Assembly (NCBI GenBank): GCA_943704525.1
Contig: CALSCQ010000860.1
Span: 7,501 to 27,282, forward strand
DNA length: 19,782 nucleotides
Direction of reading: 5' to 3'
Source of the DNA: Pigoraptor vietnamica
Taxonomy: Eukaryota; Opisthokonta; Filasterea
Below the pieces are notes generated by a model, which was not told where the DNA came from, did no database searches, and was given only the letters and a program-made list of their open reading frames with translations. Made by a program: the position numbers and the translations under genes. Shown here in pieces: positions 8,028 to 16,305 of the stretch; positions within the stretch are counted from its first letter, which is position 1; every line of letters starts with the position of its first letter.

Positions 8028-9070
8028 ATGGCAGAGCATAAGCGCGGTGGGTCCTTGCAGCGCATGGCAATCACTGTGTGATTCAAGTCTGCTGCAGAAC
8101 GCGCGACATATTCATGTGTTCCTCTTCCTCGTCACCTCGGTCTCTTGCCAACGAGCGTCTAGATTGTATGCACCAGAAGCAATACCTTCTTTGCCTTCTT
8201 ATCGTCGTATGCGTTGAGAGATAAGGATTTTCATCGTTTATTTGCCGGCAATTGGGGGATGCAGTCACAGTATTGGGTTCGCAACATGCTCGCACCTCTC
8301 ATTCTCCACAACATGCTTGCAGAGGTGCGCATGACGGAGCAGGAGATGGACGACCTCCACATTGACCACTCGTGGCGCGATAACTGCGTGCATCTCCTTG
8401 TGCCCTTGAACAACTGCCGGAGGGAAAACTATTACCTCCCCTTTCGCTGCGGCCACGAGCGCCACGCATATGAGAAGTGCCAGTATGAAGAGTGGGTGGT
8501 TTATATTGGACGCCTCTCTTTCTCTCTCTCTCTCGCCGCTATCGCATTCACGCTGATCTTTGAATTATTCACATTCAATTCTTCTCTCTTCGCTGCCAGA
8601 ATTTGTTCTGAGACGTTCGTCATCATTTGTGGTGTGTGTGCGTGCGTGTGTATGTGTGTGTGTATGTGTGTGTGTGGTGTGTGTGTGTGTGTGCGTTTTT
8701 TTGTTTGTGTGTGGTATGTGTGCATGTGAAAATGCACTTGTACGTGTAAGTGTGTGTAAGTGCACGTTGTGTGTGTGTGTGCGCGTTTTTTTGTTTGTGT
8801 GTGGTGTGTGCGCATGTGAAAATGCACTTGTATGTGTAATTGTGTGTAAGTGCACGTTTGTGTGAGGTTTTGTGTGAGTGTGCATAAATCGCTCGCGCAC
8901 TCTCTATCGCCCGCTCCTCGAATCGATGGCATACGCCTGCTTAGTCGATGGCATACGCCTGTTTTGATTTACATGTATCTTGGTCCGTGTTCCGCAGATA
9001 CCTCGAACGCATGAAGGAGATGAAGCGGATACGAGCAGCCGAGGCGCGCAAGAAGCACGCGCCCGCCTAA
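8028..9070 (+). CDS. NDUFB7: NADH dehydrogenase 1 beta subcomplex subunit 7 (complex I, twin CX9C)
   Basis: Proposed exons are 8028-8046, 8323-8491 and 8998-9070 (TAA), encoding 86 residues. The accessory subunit sits on the intermembrane-space face of mitochondrial complex I, where its disulfide-bonded helical hairpin helps assemble the distal membrane arm. Both CX9C motifs are exact: CVHLLVPLNNC and CGHERHAYEKC. They are followed by the family signature YEKCQYEEYLERMKEMKR and a basic tail. The tiny first exon (MAEHKR plus one base) has a strong start context (A at -3, G at +4) and a GTGGGT donor. Joining it yields KREVRMTEQEM, which matches the KEREMVATQQEM region of animal homologues. An open frame from 8214 reads through the intron and is rejected. 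There is no cleavable presequence, as expected for a Mia40-imported CX9C protein. The last intron is full of TG repeats. Confidence 0.92.
8630..8870. repeat. TG microsatellite and 90-bp tandem duplication in NDUFB7 intron 2
   Basis: A (TG)n-rich run from about 8630 to 8690 is followed by two 90-bp copies, 8691-8780 and 8781-8870. They share CGTTTTTTTGTTTGTGTGTG and CATGTGAAAATGCACTTGTA at identical offsets, with about eight clear substitutions before the final TG-rich end. The duplication lies wholly inside the intron. Confidence 0.85.
8923..8961. repeat. 17-bp direct repeat, 22-bp period, in NDUFB7 intron 2
   Basis: The sequence TCGATGGCATACGCCTG occurs at 8923-8939 and exactly again at 8945-8961, shortly before the intron's 3' end. 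It is too short to assign a role. Confidence 0.85.
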
Positions 9071-9572
9071 TTCAAAGACAACACTCGTGTGGGACTGTGT
9101 GTATGGCGGCGTGCAGAGCGAATGAACTTGTACAAATGATTATGGTGGTCACTGGCGTTGCACGATGTGGCCGGCGTATCAACAACATGGCGCGTACAAC
9201 TGACACCTGCACGCGCACACACTCACATATAGCACACGGAGACACACGCACTCGCACACGGGCACACGCACACGCACTCACACGACGGAATACGGCCAAC
9301 AGTCAACTGAAAGCACAACCCATAACATGAGAGAGAGGCTTCATTGCGGACGCGACCACTTCGCAGGCTACGACAAGCCGCGGCAATCGGACCGAACAGA
9401 AGGCGATTCCCATTGCGCACCCAGAGGCAGCCCGCCACAACAGCGCGCGCACCGGCCACCCCCAAGCACCGACCGCCGACGACGTGACAAACAATCTCGC
9501 GGCGTCCCCTCCGCAAAGCGACGCGCCCGCAACAAAACCCTTCCCCGAGCCTAGCGTCAAAGATCAGGCGCC
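9071..9572. other. Convergent intergenic region NDUFB7 / RPL32 with CA repeats
   Basis: About 500 nt lie between two convergent stop codons. A degenerate CA/CACG tract (about 9210-9285) is the only obvious structure. No coding region or canonical AATAAA is seen on either strand. Confidence 0.6.
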
Positions 9573-10274
9573 TTACTCGTTGTCCTCCGACCGGAGGCGA
9601 GCAGCGGCGTTCGTGACCTTAACGTCGAGCTGCTGGGCGCGCTCAAGGATCTGGCGGCGCTTGAGGGCCGAGACGTTGTGGGCAATCTCGGCGCTGTACT
9701 TCCTGTTCTGCATGAGGAGGAGCTCGAGGTCCGCGACGTTCTTGACGACGAAGCGGTAGAAGCCGTCGGGCTGCATGTTGCGCGTCTTGCGGGCCGAGCC
9801 GTAGCCGATCGAGGGCATGAGGTACTGGCCCTTGAAGCGGCGGCGGACGCGGTTGTCGATACCCTTGGGCTTACGCCACGACTCCTGCACACATCGAAAC
9901 AAAACACACAAGCGATCAGCCCGAGTGTGAAACGCATGGCACCCGTAAGGCCGAAGCGATCAGACCGAGTGTGAAACGCATGGCACCCGTAAGGCCGAAC
10001 CGTAAGAATCAAGGTCGACATAGTTTTCATAGTAACGCGTGGTGCAAACGGTAATCAAGCATAATCCGCACAAAAGCGGATGACCATTCAAAACGGGCTA
10101 TTCAAATGTTCGTACATTCATGCGCCTGCGCACCACCATCACACGATGGACGGCATCCATGAGTGAGTGCGGCAACAAACCCACCGCAACAGCGGCATAG
10201 CGGTCCGACTGGTGGCGGATGAAGCGCTTCGTGCGCTTCTTCACGATCTTGACCTTCTTAAGAGGCGTGACCAT
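9573..10274 (-). CDS. RPL32: 60S ribosomal protein L32 (eL32)
   Basis: Exon 1 is 10274-10185, the 300-nt intron is 10184-9885, and exon 2 is 9884-9573 (TAA); 133 residues, the normal size for eL32 (130-135). eL32 is a structural protein of the large ribosomal subunit. The signature blocks are all present: [18 protein letters not shown], then [38 protein letters not shown] and the C-terminal [14 protein letters not shown]. Splicing at GCG|GTGGGT and GTGCAG|GAG gives RYAAVAESWRKP, the same spacing as in yeast and human. ATG 10274 has a GAAAATGG context. An in-frame GTG four codons upstream is not needed. The gene faces away from CCT5 across a 1.2-kb shared upstream region. Confidence 0.97.
9911..9998. 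repeat. 44-bp tandem duplication in the RPL32 intron
   Basis: Copies at 9911-9954 and 9955-9998 are nearly identical; the visible difference is GATCAGCCC versus GATCAGACC. The unit includes GAAACGCATGGCACCCGTAA. It lies close to the 3' end of the minus-strand intron. Confidence 0.9.
10064..10081. repeat. Small perfect hairpin in the RPL32 intron
   Basis: ATCCGC (10064-10069) and GCGGAT (10076-10081) form a 6-bp perfect stem with loop ACAAAA. I looked for snoRNA boxes around it and found no convincing C/D or H/ACA arrangement, so it is listed only as a hairpin. Confidence 0.5.
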
Positions 10275-10698
10275 TTTCGCGTCCACCCCCTAGTTCGTGC
10301 AATTGACACGAGGCATCAAATGGGCTGTGAGCCACACTGTTATCGATGAACCGACTCTTGACCACTAGCATACACAGACGACACCTAAACACTTCCCCGC
10401 CGCTTATCCACTAGGACACACGGGCACGCAAAATGCCCTGTGCGACACGCTCTAATGCATTCGGGGAATGGACGGCACACATGCACTCGATGCTCGAAAT
10501 TACACACACGCATCGATACTGCCAACATGCCATCCCCAACGCATCGTAGCCCACAGCACAGCGCAATGTCTCACCTCGAAAGACCGACTAAACAGGGAAA
10601 GAGAAAGAGAGCGATGACGGATGGGGACGCCGCTTTCAGCGAAGCGAAGGGAAAGAGAGAGAGAGAGGGAGCGATTGAGGCACACGACGATGATTGAC

Positions 10699-10786
10699 TT
10701 GGTTGGAGGATGCGCTTAACTATGGACTCGCGCAAATAAATTTGGTTTTCATACAATTGTCATAGCTAAGGAAATCTGAAATAAAG
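10699..10786. repeat. Copy 1 of a dispersed intergenic module
   Basis: Four blocks occur in fixed order: TTGGTTGG (10699), AAATAAAT (10734), CATACAATTGTCATA (10750) and AAATAAAG (10779). The same blocks recur at 15761, 15794, 15810 and 15840, with offsets of 35/51/80 here against 33/49/79 there. The sequences between the blocks have diverged. It could be a degenerate repeat element or a shared promoter module. Confidence 0.65.
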
Positions 10787-10823
10787 AGGTCAGTCCAGGC
10801 ACGAGACATCATCCGGGGTGACG

Positions 10824-10839
10824 CACGTGAGTTCACGTG
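10824..10839. promoter_or_regulatory. Paired CACGTG E-boxes
   Basis: Two exact CACGTG palindromes start at 10824 and 10834, one helical turn apart. CACGTG is the core site of bHLH-zip factors such as Myc/Max, USF and Cbf1. They lie between RPL32 and CCT5, a plausible place for a growth-linked regulator of both. Function is inferred. Confidence 0.5.
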
Positions 10840-10929
10840 ATAAGAATTTACTCCCGTTGATCCGGTAGGTAACTCCCACGTCTACAAGCGCTTCGGATAT
10901 CCTTACATGTCCATAGTTGGGCGAAATTT

Positions 10930-10939
10930 CCATATATGG
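10930..10939. promoter_or_regulatory. CArG box CCATATATGG
   Basis: This is an exact palindromic match to the CC[A/T]6GG site bound by SRF-type MADS-box factors. It lies 32 nt (start to start) upstream of the TATAAATA box that faces CCT5. About one such site per 20 kb is expected by chance, so the call rests on its position. Confidence 0.4.
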
Positions 10940-10961
10940 GCATAAAGGTGTTGTTTTGGGA

Positions 10962-10969
10962 TATAAATA
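10962..10969 (+). promoter_or_regulatory. Candidate TATA box of CCT5
   Basis: TATAAATA is a good TATA-box match in an AT-rich stretch. It lies about 290 nt before the donor of the inferred leader intron, which would put transcription start near 10995 and a CT-rich tract in the early 5' leader. Confidence 0.5.
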
Positions 10970-11018
10970 ACTGCGAAAAATTCCTCTGCGTTTGCATTCC
11001 ACAGCTGAGCGGCAGACA

Positions 11019-11043
<25 letters not shown>
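11019..11043 (+). repeat. (CT)n tract in the probable CCT5 5' leader
   Basis: A pure TC dinucleotide run of about 25 nt lies about 50 nt downstream of the candidate TATA box. It is followed by further CT-rich sequence to about 11075. Confidence 0.85.
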
Positions 11044-11051
<8 letters not shown>

Positions 11052-11251
11052 TCACTCGCATCCACTCTCTCTGTCTCATCGCATCCATCGTCCATCGTCC
11101 CCGACACGCACGCATCGCCTCAAGTACATCGCGCCCGCTCGCATCCGAAGAGATAGGAGGTGTTTTCTGAGTCTCGGTGGCTGTGTCTTGTGCGTTGTTT
11201 CAGGTGCCGCTGTGACCTACCTCGCAAAAAACAGTCCACAGATTTTGCAAG

Positions 11252-11494
11252 GTACGCTCGCGCTTTTGCTCTGCGTGTGTGCGCACTCACTCATCAGTGT
11301 GGTGTGACGGTATGGCAGTGCTCTCGAGTGTCTCTCAGTCGTGCGTTGTGTGTCCTTTTATGTTGTTATTGGCCTGTGGTATGTTTTTCCAATCGCGATT
11401 GCGCCCCCCTTCTCACTGCACAAGCCGGTACACCAATTTGTGCTATATCGTGTCTCTTTCTCCATTCATTGACACGTCTTGTTGTGGCACGCAG
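11252..11494 (+). other. Candidate 5'-leader intron of CCT5
   Basis: GTACGC at 11252 fits the donor style of this locus (compare GTACGT in CCT5 intron 1). The segment is TG/T-rich like the other introns here and ends in GGCACGCAG at 11494, leaving a 24-nt leader before the ATG at 11519. An alternative acceptor (GTTTCAG) exists further upstream. This is inferred from sequence only. Confidence 0.5.
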
Positions 11495-11518
11495 CGGCCT
11501 GCGTCCGCACGCCCGAAA

Positions 11519-14439
11519 ATGAGCCTCGCCTTCGACGAGTATGGGCGCCCGTTCATCATTATTCGCGATCAGGGCGCGAAGAAGCGCCTCTCCGGCATTG
11601 CGGCTGTCAAGTCGCACATTCTCGCCGCTCGCTCTGTTGCGCAGACACTCAAGTCGTCCCTTGGTCCCAAGGGTACGTATTTTGTGCCTGTACTCTGCGA
11701 TCGTATACTACCGTTGCTGGAATTTGTTATATTGCGTTCGTTTGCGTCCGTGTTTGCTGACCGTGTCCCCCCCCCCACCACCACCACCACCACTCTCTCT
11801 CTCTCTCTCTCTCTCTCGGTGTTGCGCAGGCCTTGATAAGATGCTCGTCAGCCCCGACGGCGACGTGACAGTGACAAACGACGGGGCGACCATCCTTGAC
11901 AAGATGGACGTCCAGCACCAGATTGCCAAGCTTCTCGTGCAGCTCTCCAAGTCGCAGGACGACGAAATTGGCGACGGCACGACGGGCGTCGTCGGTGGGT
12001 CTTTGCTGCAATGTCGCGTTGCAACATGTTGTCTTCTAGCCTCGGTTGTCTGTGATGGATCGATCACTTTGGTTGGTGGGACGGTGCAACTATTACGAAA
12101 CGCACTTGTGTTTGGCTATCCGCGAAAACTCCATGCTGACTCGTTGGCGTGTATGCTGTGCAGTGCTTGCCGGTGCGCTGCTCGAGCACGCCGAGGCGCT
12201 CATTGACCGGGGCATCCACCCCATCCGTGTCGCCGACGGGTACGAGATGGCGGCGTCGATCGCCGTGGAGACGCTCGACAAGATTAGCGACGTCATTCCC
12301 TTTGACGTCAAGAACACGGAGCCCTTGATTGAGACGGCCATGACGACCCTCGGATCGAAGATGTGGGTCGCCGCTCTTGTCGCGCTTGGCATGTGGATGC
12401 TATTGTGTCGTGTTTGTGCGCACATTGCGCTCTGGTGTCTTTGCAGCACTGCGCAGTGTACTTTTTTTTCGCTCACATTCTTATTGCGACCCTTTCCTTC
12501 TTTTTCCCATCGCAGCGTGAACAAGTGCCACAGGCAGATGGCCGAGATCGCCGTCAACGCGGTGTTGTCGGTCGCTGACCTTGAGCGCAAGGATGTTGAC
12601 TTTGAGCTGATCAAGGTGCGTGCTATGCGTGTGTTGTGTGCCTCTAGCTCGCCTTCTCTTAGCGTGCTATGCCTTTTTTGTGTGCCTCTAGCTCGCCTTC
12701 TCTTAGCGTGCTATGCGTGTGTTGTGTGCCTCTAGCTCGCCTTCTCTTAGCCTTCTGGGCCCATTTCGTCTGTTGTGGGTCTCGCGTTCTAGGTGAAGAA
12801 GCTAGGGATGCAATAATCCAGCCCTCGCAATCCATTCTGACTGTTGTGTGTGACGGCGCAGATGGAGGGCAAGGTCGGCGGCAAGCTCGAGGACACGTGC
12901 CTGGTGCACGGCGTCGTCGTCGACAAGGACATGAGCCACCCGCAGATGGAGAAGGAGATCACGAACGCCAAGATTGCGATCCTCACTTGCCCGTTTGAGC
13001 CCCCGAAGCCCAAGACGAAGCATAAGCTCGACATTACGTCGGTGCAGGACTACGAGAACCTCCAAAAGTACGAGCGCGAGGTCTTTGAGGGCATGGTCAA
13101 GCGCGTCAAGGACGCCGGCGCCAACCTCGTCGTGTGCCAGTGGGGCTTTGACGACGAGGCCAACCACCTTCTCCTCCAGAACAAGCTCCCCGCCGTCCGC
13201 TGGGTCGGCGGCCCCGAAATTGAGGTGCGCTGCGTTTGCGGTCGATTGTGGCGCGTTCGCGTTGTCCGCGATTGCGCACATTCATTTGACTGGTGTGAAT
13301 TTGTGTCCCTTCTCTTTTGCTCAAGCCATGTTGGTGTGGACGGAATGTGAATTGTATTCCCTTGTTTGCTCTCCTTTTCTCATGCTGATTTGCTGTGTTT
13401 GAACGCGCGCAGCTCATTGCCATTGCGACGGGCGGCCGGATCGTCCCTCGCTTTGAGGAGCTCACCGCCGACAAGCTCGGCAAGGCCGGCCGCGTGCGCG
13501 AGGTGACGTTCGGTACGACCAAGGACCGCATGCTCGTCATTGAAGAGTGCCAGAACTCGCGCGCCGTGACCGTCTTCGTCCGCGGCGGCAACAAGATGGT
13601 AAGTGTCGCCCTCTTCCTTTCGTTTGCGCGCATCTCTGCAGTCGTTTTTTGTTGTCCGTGTATCTTTGTGATCTTACTGTGCGTGACATGCGCATCTCTT
13701 GACGTCCATTCGCGTCTCCCACAGATTGTTGAGGAGGCCAAGCGCAGTCTCCACGATGCCATCTGCGTCGTTCGCAACCTCGTGCGCGACAACCGCGTCG
13801 TGTACGGCGGTGGCGCTGCCGAGATTGCGTCGTCGCTTGCCGTGTACGATGCCGCGTCGAAGGTGCGGGCGATGGCTGGAAACTCGTGTGTTTCTCGTGT
13901 GTGGTGTTCGCACTGTCGGTGGAACTCGGGTCTGTGTGTGAAGCACCCTTTTGTTTACTGTACGTCTGACGGCATGTTTCTTTTGTGTGTCCAGGTGTCG
14001 ACGATCGAGCAGTATGCCATGCGCGCGTTTGCGGACGCCCTCGAGGCTACCCCCCTCGCGCTTGCCGAGAACTCGGGTCTCCACCCCATTGAGACGGTGG
14101 CGGCTGTCAAGGCGCGCCAGGTCAAGGACGGCAACCCGCGCCTCGGCGTCGACTGCGTTGGCAAGGGCACGAACGGTGCGTTTGCATATTGAGTTGTTAC
14201 ATTTTCGTTACCTCCTTTCGCTGCTCCTGTGACGGTCGCTCGTTCTCGTTCTCACAACCGCCCGTTCGTTCTCGTTCTCACGCCCGCCTGTCCTTTGTGA
14301 AACCGCAGACATGCGCGAGCAGCACGTGATCGAAACGCTCGTTGGCAAGAAGCAGCAGTTTATGCTGGCCACGCAGCTCGTCAAGATGATTCTCAAGATT
14401 GACGACGTCATGGCGCCCGGCGACATGTCGTACAACTAG
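11519..14439 (+). CDS. CCT5: T-complex protein 1 subunit epsilon (CCT5, group II chaperonin)
   Basis: Nine coding exons: 11519-11672, 11830-11994, 12164-12362, 12516-12615, 12862-13224, 13413-13598, 13725-13862, 13995-14175 and 14309-14439 (TAG). All junctions are GT-AG and frame-consistent, giving 538 residues (human 541). CCT5 is one of eight subunits of the cytosolic TRiC/CCT ring, which folds actin, tubulin and other proteins using ATP. Epsilon identity is shown by [13 protein letters not shown] at the N-terminus, [15 protein letters not shown] in the apical region, and [16 protein letters not shown]. ATPase motifs are intact: [15 protein letters not shown] (residues 99-104) and YGGGAAE (416-422). 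[20 protein letters not shown] near the C-terminus also fits. The start ATG lies just 24 nt after a probable leader-intron acceptor. The gene is convergent with the Nudix gene and divergent from RPL32. Confidence 0.98.
11767..11818. repeat. C-run, (CCA)n and (CT)n tracts at the end of CCT5 intron 1
   Basis: A run of C, then ACC repeats, then a pure CT run sits immediately before the intron 1 acceptor. It probably doubles as the polypyrimidine tract. Confidence 0.85.
12618..12750. repeat. Three 44-bp tandem repeats in CCT5 intron 4
   Basis: Units start at 12618, 12662 and 12706 with an exact 44-bp period. They share GCGTGCTATGC and TGTGTGCCTCTAGCTCGCC followed by TTCTCTTAG. The array begins two bases into the intron, so the splice donor itself forms part of the first unit. 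Only unit two differs noticeably, with CCTTTTTTG in place of CGTGTGTTG. Confidence 0.92.
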
Positions 14440-14747
14440 AAAGTGACTGCTTGCGACGAGTTGAAAGGGGGCGCTGGAGGCGTCCTGTCTCTCGTACGAA
14501 ATCGGCGGCGCGAATTTGTATGTCTCGAATGGGCACAATGAACTCGCACCTTGCTAGTACTTTAGTGTCAGTCCGTTCGCCGTCTGAAACTGCGTGTGTA
14601 ACGAACTCACAACTAATAGGTCGGAGCGTTCGGCAGCTTTCTCGGCATCCGTCGTATGTCTCTGCACCGCAACGGCGCTGTCGGAAGTGAATAGCATTCA
14701 GCCGTACTTGCTAGCACTGTGTGCCGTAATGCATCGGAGGGCGGCGT
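14440..14747. other. Convergent intergenic region CCT5 / Nudix
   Basis: About 300 nt lie between two convergent stop codons. I see no repeat, RNA gene or canonical polyadenylation signal here. Confidence 0.6.
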
Positions 14748-15521
14748 TTACTGGCACGGGAACGGCCCCGACGACATTGACCTGCGCTTGTTAACGGGCG
14801 CGGCCTCCGCCGTCATGACCGACATGGGATGAATGACGCCACCGTGCTCGACGTACTCGATCCACTCTGGCAGCTCGTCGCCGCGAATCTTGCCAAGGCC
14901 GCGCACTTCAGCGCCCGAAACCCACCTGGGGCACATCGGTTCGAATCAGCATGACAAGTCGCGTGAGTGTGTTGGTAAAAAGAGTGGGAAAAATAATAAT
15001 AATAAAAAACATGCTTTGCAGCTGAGAATGGGTTTTGCACGGCACCCGCACCTCGCCCCATTCGACTCCCCGTCCGGCTTGGACTTGAGCGGCGCAGACT
15101 CGTCCACGGGGCGCGCATAGTAAATGACGCGCATACGGTTGCCGCCGGGCATCGGTGTGTGTTCGACGCGGAGAACGCCCTCCAGGTGCACGTGCGCGCC
15201 GGCTTCCTCAAGCGTCTCGCGAATGGCGGCCTGCTCGAAGCTCTCGCCTACAGCAAAGCGAAAGCGTTAACAATGGCACGCGTGGGCGTAACTCCCCGGT
15301 TGGATGATCACCAGTTTTCGCAACCGCACGATAAGGATGTAAGTGATAAGTGCAGACGCATCGGAGAATAAGAACCCCGACAGTTGTTTTCACCCACCGT
15401 CCTCGAGGCGCCCCCCCGGCAGCCACCATCCACGGTTCTCGCTCTCGTCCACGGCGATAAATCGCCCGTCGCTCTTTCGCTGACACACGACCAGCGCAAA
15501 GCAGTGCGTCTTGAGTGCCAT
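14748..15521 (-). CDS. Nudix hydrolase
   Basis: Proposed exons are 15521-15398, 15247-15052 and 14925-14748 (TAA); 165 residues, typical for a single-domain Nudix enzyme. Joining exons 1 and 2 completes a perfect Nudix box (G-x5-E-x7-REUxEExGU): WWLPGGRLEDGESFEQAA followed by IRETLEEAGAHV at residues about 32-61. The glutamates of REtlEE bind the catalytic Mg2+. Such enzymes cleave a nucleoside diphosphate linked to another group, or related phosphoanhydrides. Exon 2 continues with a strand-rich segment (RVEHTPMPGGNRMRVIYYAR). Exon 3 has GARWVSGAEVRGL and IEYVEHGGVIHP, a common ending in this fold. There is no targeting signal. The exact substrate cannot be told from sequence, so no symbol is given. 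The start ATG has G at -3. Introns are 150 and 126 nt. Confidence 0.92.
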
Positions 15522-16305
15522 GTCTGCGTCGCTTCTCTACGCACTCACTCTCACTCTAAGAACGGCACAATAACGTTGATACGGTGTTTGCCTCGACTTT
15601 CCGTTGTTTACTGAATAGTTTTAGTTGGGTTGCGCGCAGTTTACCTGTATCTGTCGGGACGTCATAACGTCGTCATTTAACCCAACCCCAAAATGCGAAT
15701 TAACGAGAGCTCGCTAATTTTGATACCCCAAAGCGGCTTTTGTTGGGGGTCGTCATCACGTTGGTTGGGGCGGACACATGTCCATGTCACCCAAAATAAA
15801 TATCTTTCCCATACAATTTTCATATCTTTTAGTTGGAGAAAATAAAGTTGTCCGGGTGACCTTGTCATGTGCCCTACGTGCGCACCCCGTATGTTATGAA
15901 TCTACTATATCGTTCTGTATGAAAATGCCATAGTGACTTGGCCACCCCGAAATCCCGTAATTAGCACTGCGCATTTGGGCCAATTGTCGCGCAACAAACG
16001 TCGTCGTTGACCCCCCTCTTTCCACGTCGGCACTCTTGGGCGATCGAAGCAGCTCTTCTTCGCTCTTCTTCCTCACAAAGACGAACGTTATTCCTGTAGA
16101 GGCGACGTTGGCCGTGTTGAGCTATATTCACAAGCACACTTGGTTCAGACATTCGTGTTTCGCGGCATCGTGTCCCGTGCACTTTTGGCGTGCGCGAGTT
16201 GGGCGCGGCTATTCGCGGCGCGCGCCGCCCCCACGGGGGTCCCCTTTTTCTTCTTTCGCGCTCTCTCTTGCGCTTCCGCGTCGTCTTTTTCCCTCTTAAT
16301 CGAAG
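15522..16305. other. Divergent upstream region Nudix / Mga2-like
   Basis: About 780 nt lie between two divergent start codons. The Nudix-proximal half (about 15600-15960) is AT-rich and contains the second copy of the dispersed module. The Mga2-proximal part is GC- and CT-rich, as expected of a 5' leader. No clear TATA box at a fixed distance is seen. Confidence 0.6.
15761..15847. repeat. Copy 2 of a dispersed intergenic module
   Basis: Blocks TTGGTTGG (15761), AAATAAAT (15794), CATACAATTTTCATA (15810) and AAATAAAG (15840) match copy 1 at 10699-10786 in order, orientation and near-identical spacing. It lies about 460-550 nt before the Mga2-like start and 240-330 nt before the Nudix start. 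Confidence 0.65.

Larger units (their letters stand above)
10275..11518. other. Divergent upstream region RPL32 / CCT5
   Basis: About 1.24 kb separates the start codons of two divergently transcribed genes. The RPL32-proximal part holds GA-rich tracts (10597-10612 and 10650-10671), which are CT-rich in the RPL32 sense strand. The central part (10699-10990) is AT-rich and carries the module shared with 15761-15847, a double CACGTG, a CArG box and a TATA box. The CCT5-proximal part has a CT tract and a probable 5'-leader intron. No further coding region is supported. Confidence 0.6.

Noticed and set aside
8214-8729. Long NDUFB7 frame starting at 8214 and running through the TG repeat
   Set aside because: It reads intron sequence (a Val-Cys repeat from TGTGTG). 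Splicing from 8046 to 8323 and 8491 to 8998 gives the conserved protein.
8691-8870. CRISPR-like or satellite array
   Set aside because: Only two tandem copies without unique spacers, within a eukaryotic intron.
8501-8932. His-Thr repeat frames opposite the TG repeats
   Set aside because: Translation of CACACA microsatellite in an intron, not a protein.
9885-10184. Possible snoRNA in the RPL32 intron
   Set aside because: Ribosomal protein introns often host snoRNAs, but the C-like and CTGA boxes found are mismatched or wrongly spaced, and no H/ACA fold with a terminal ACA was evident.
14935-14955. GGTTCGAATC resembling a tRNA T-loop
   Set aside because: Flanking bases do not form a T-stem, and no D-arm, anticodon arm or acceptor stem is present. 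It lies in the second intron of the Nudix gene.
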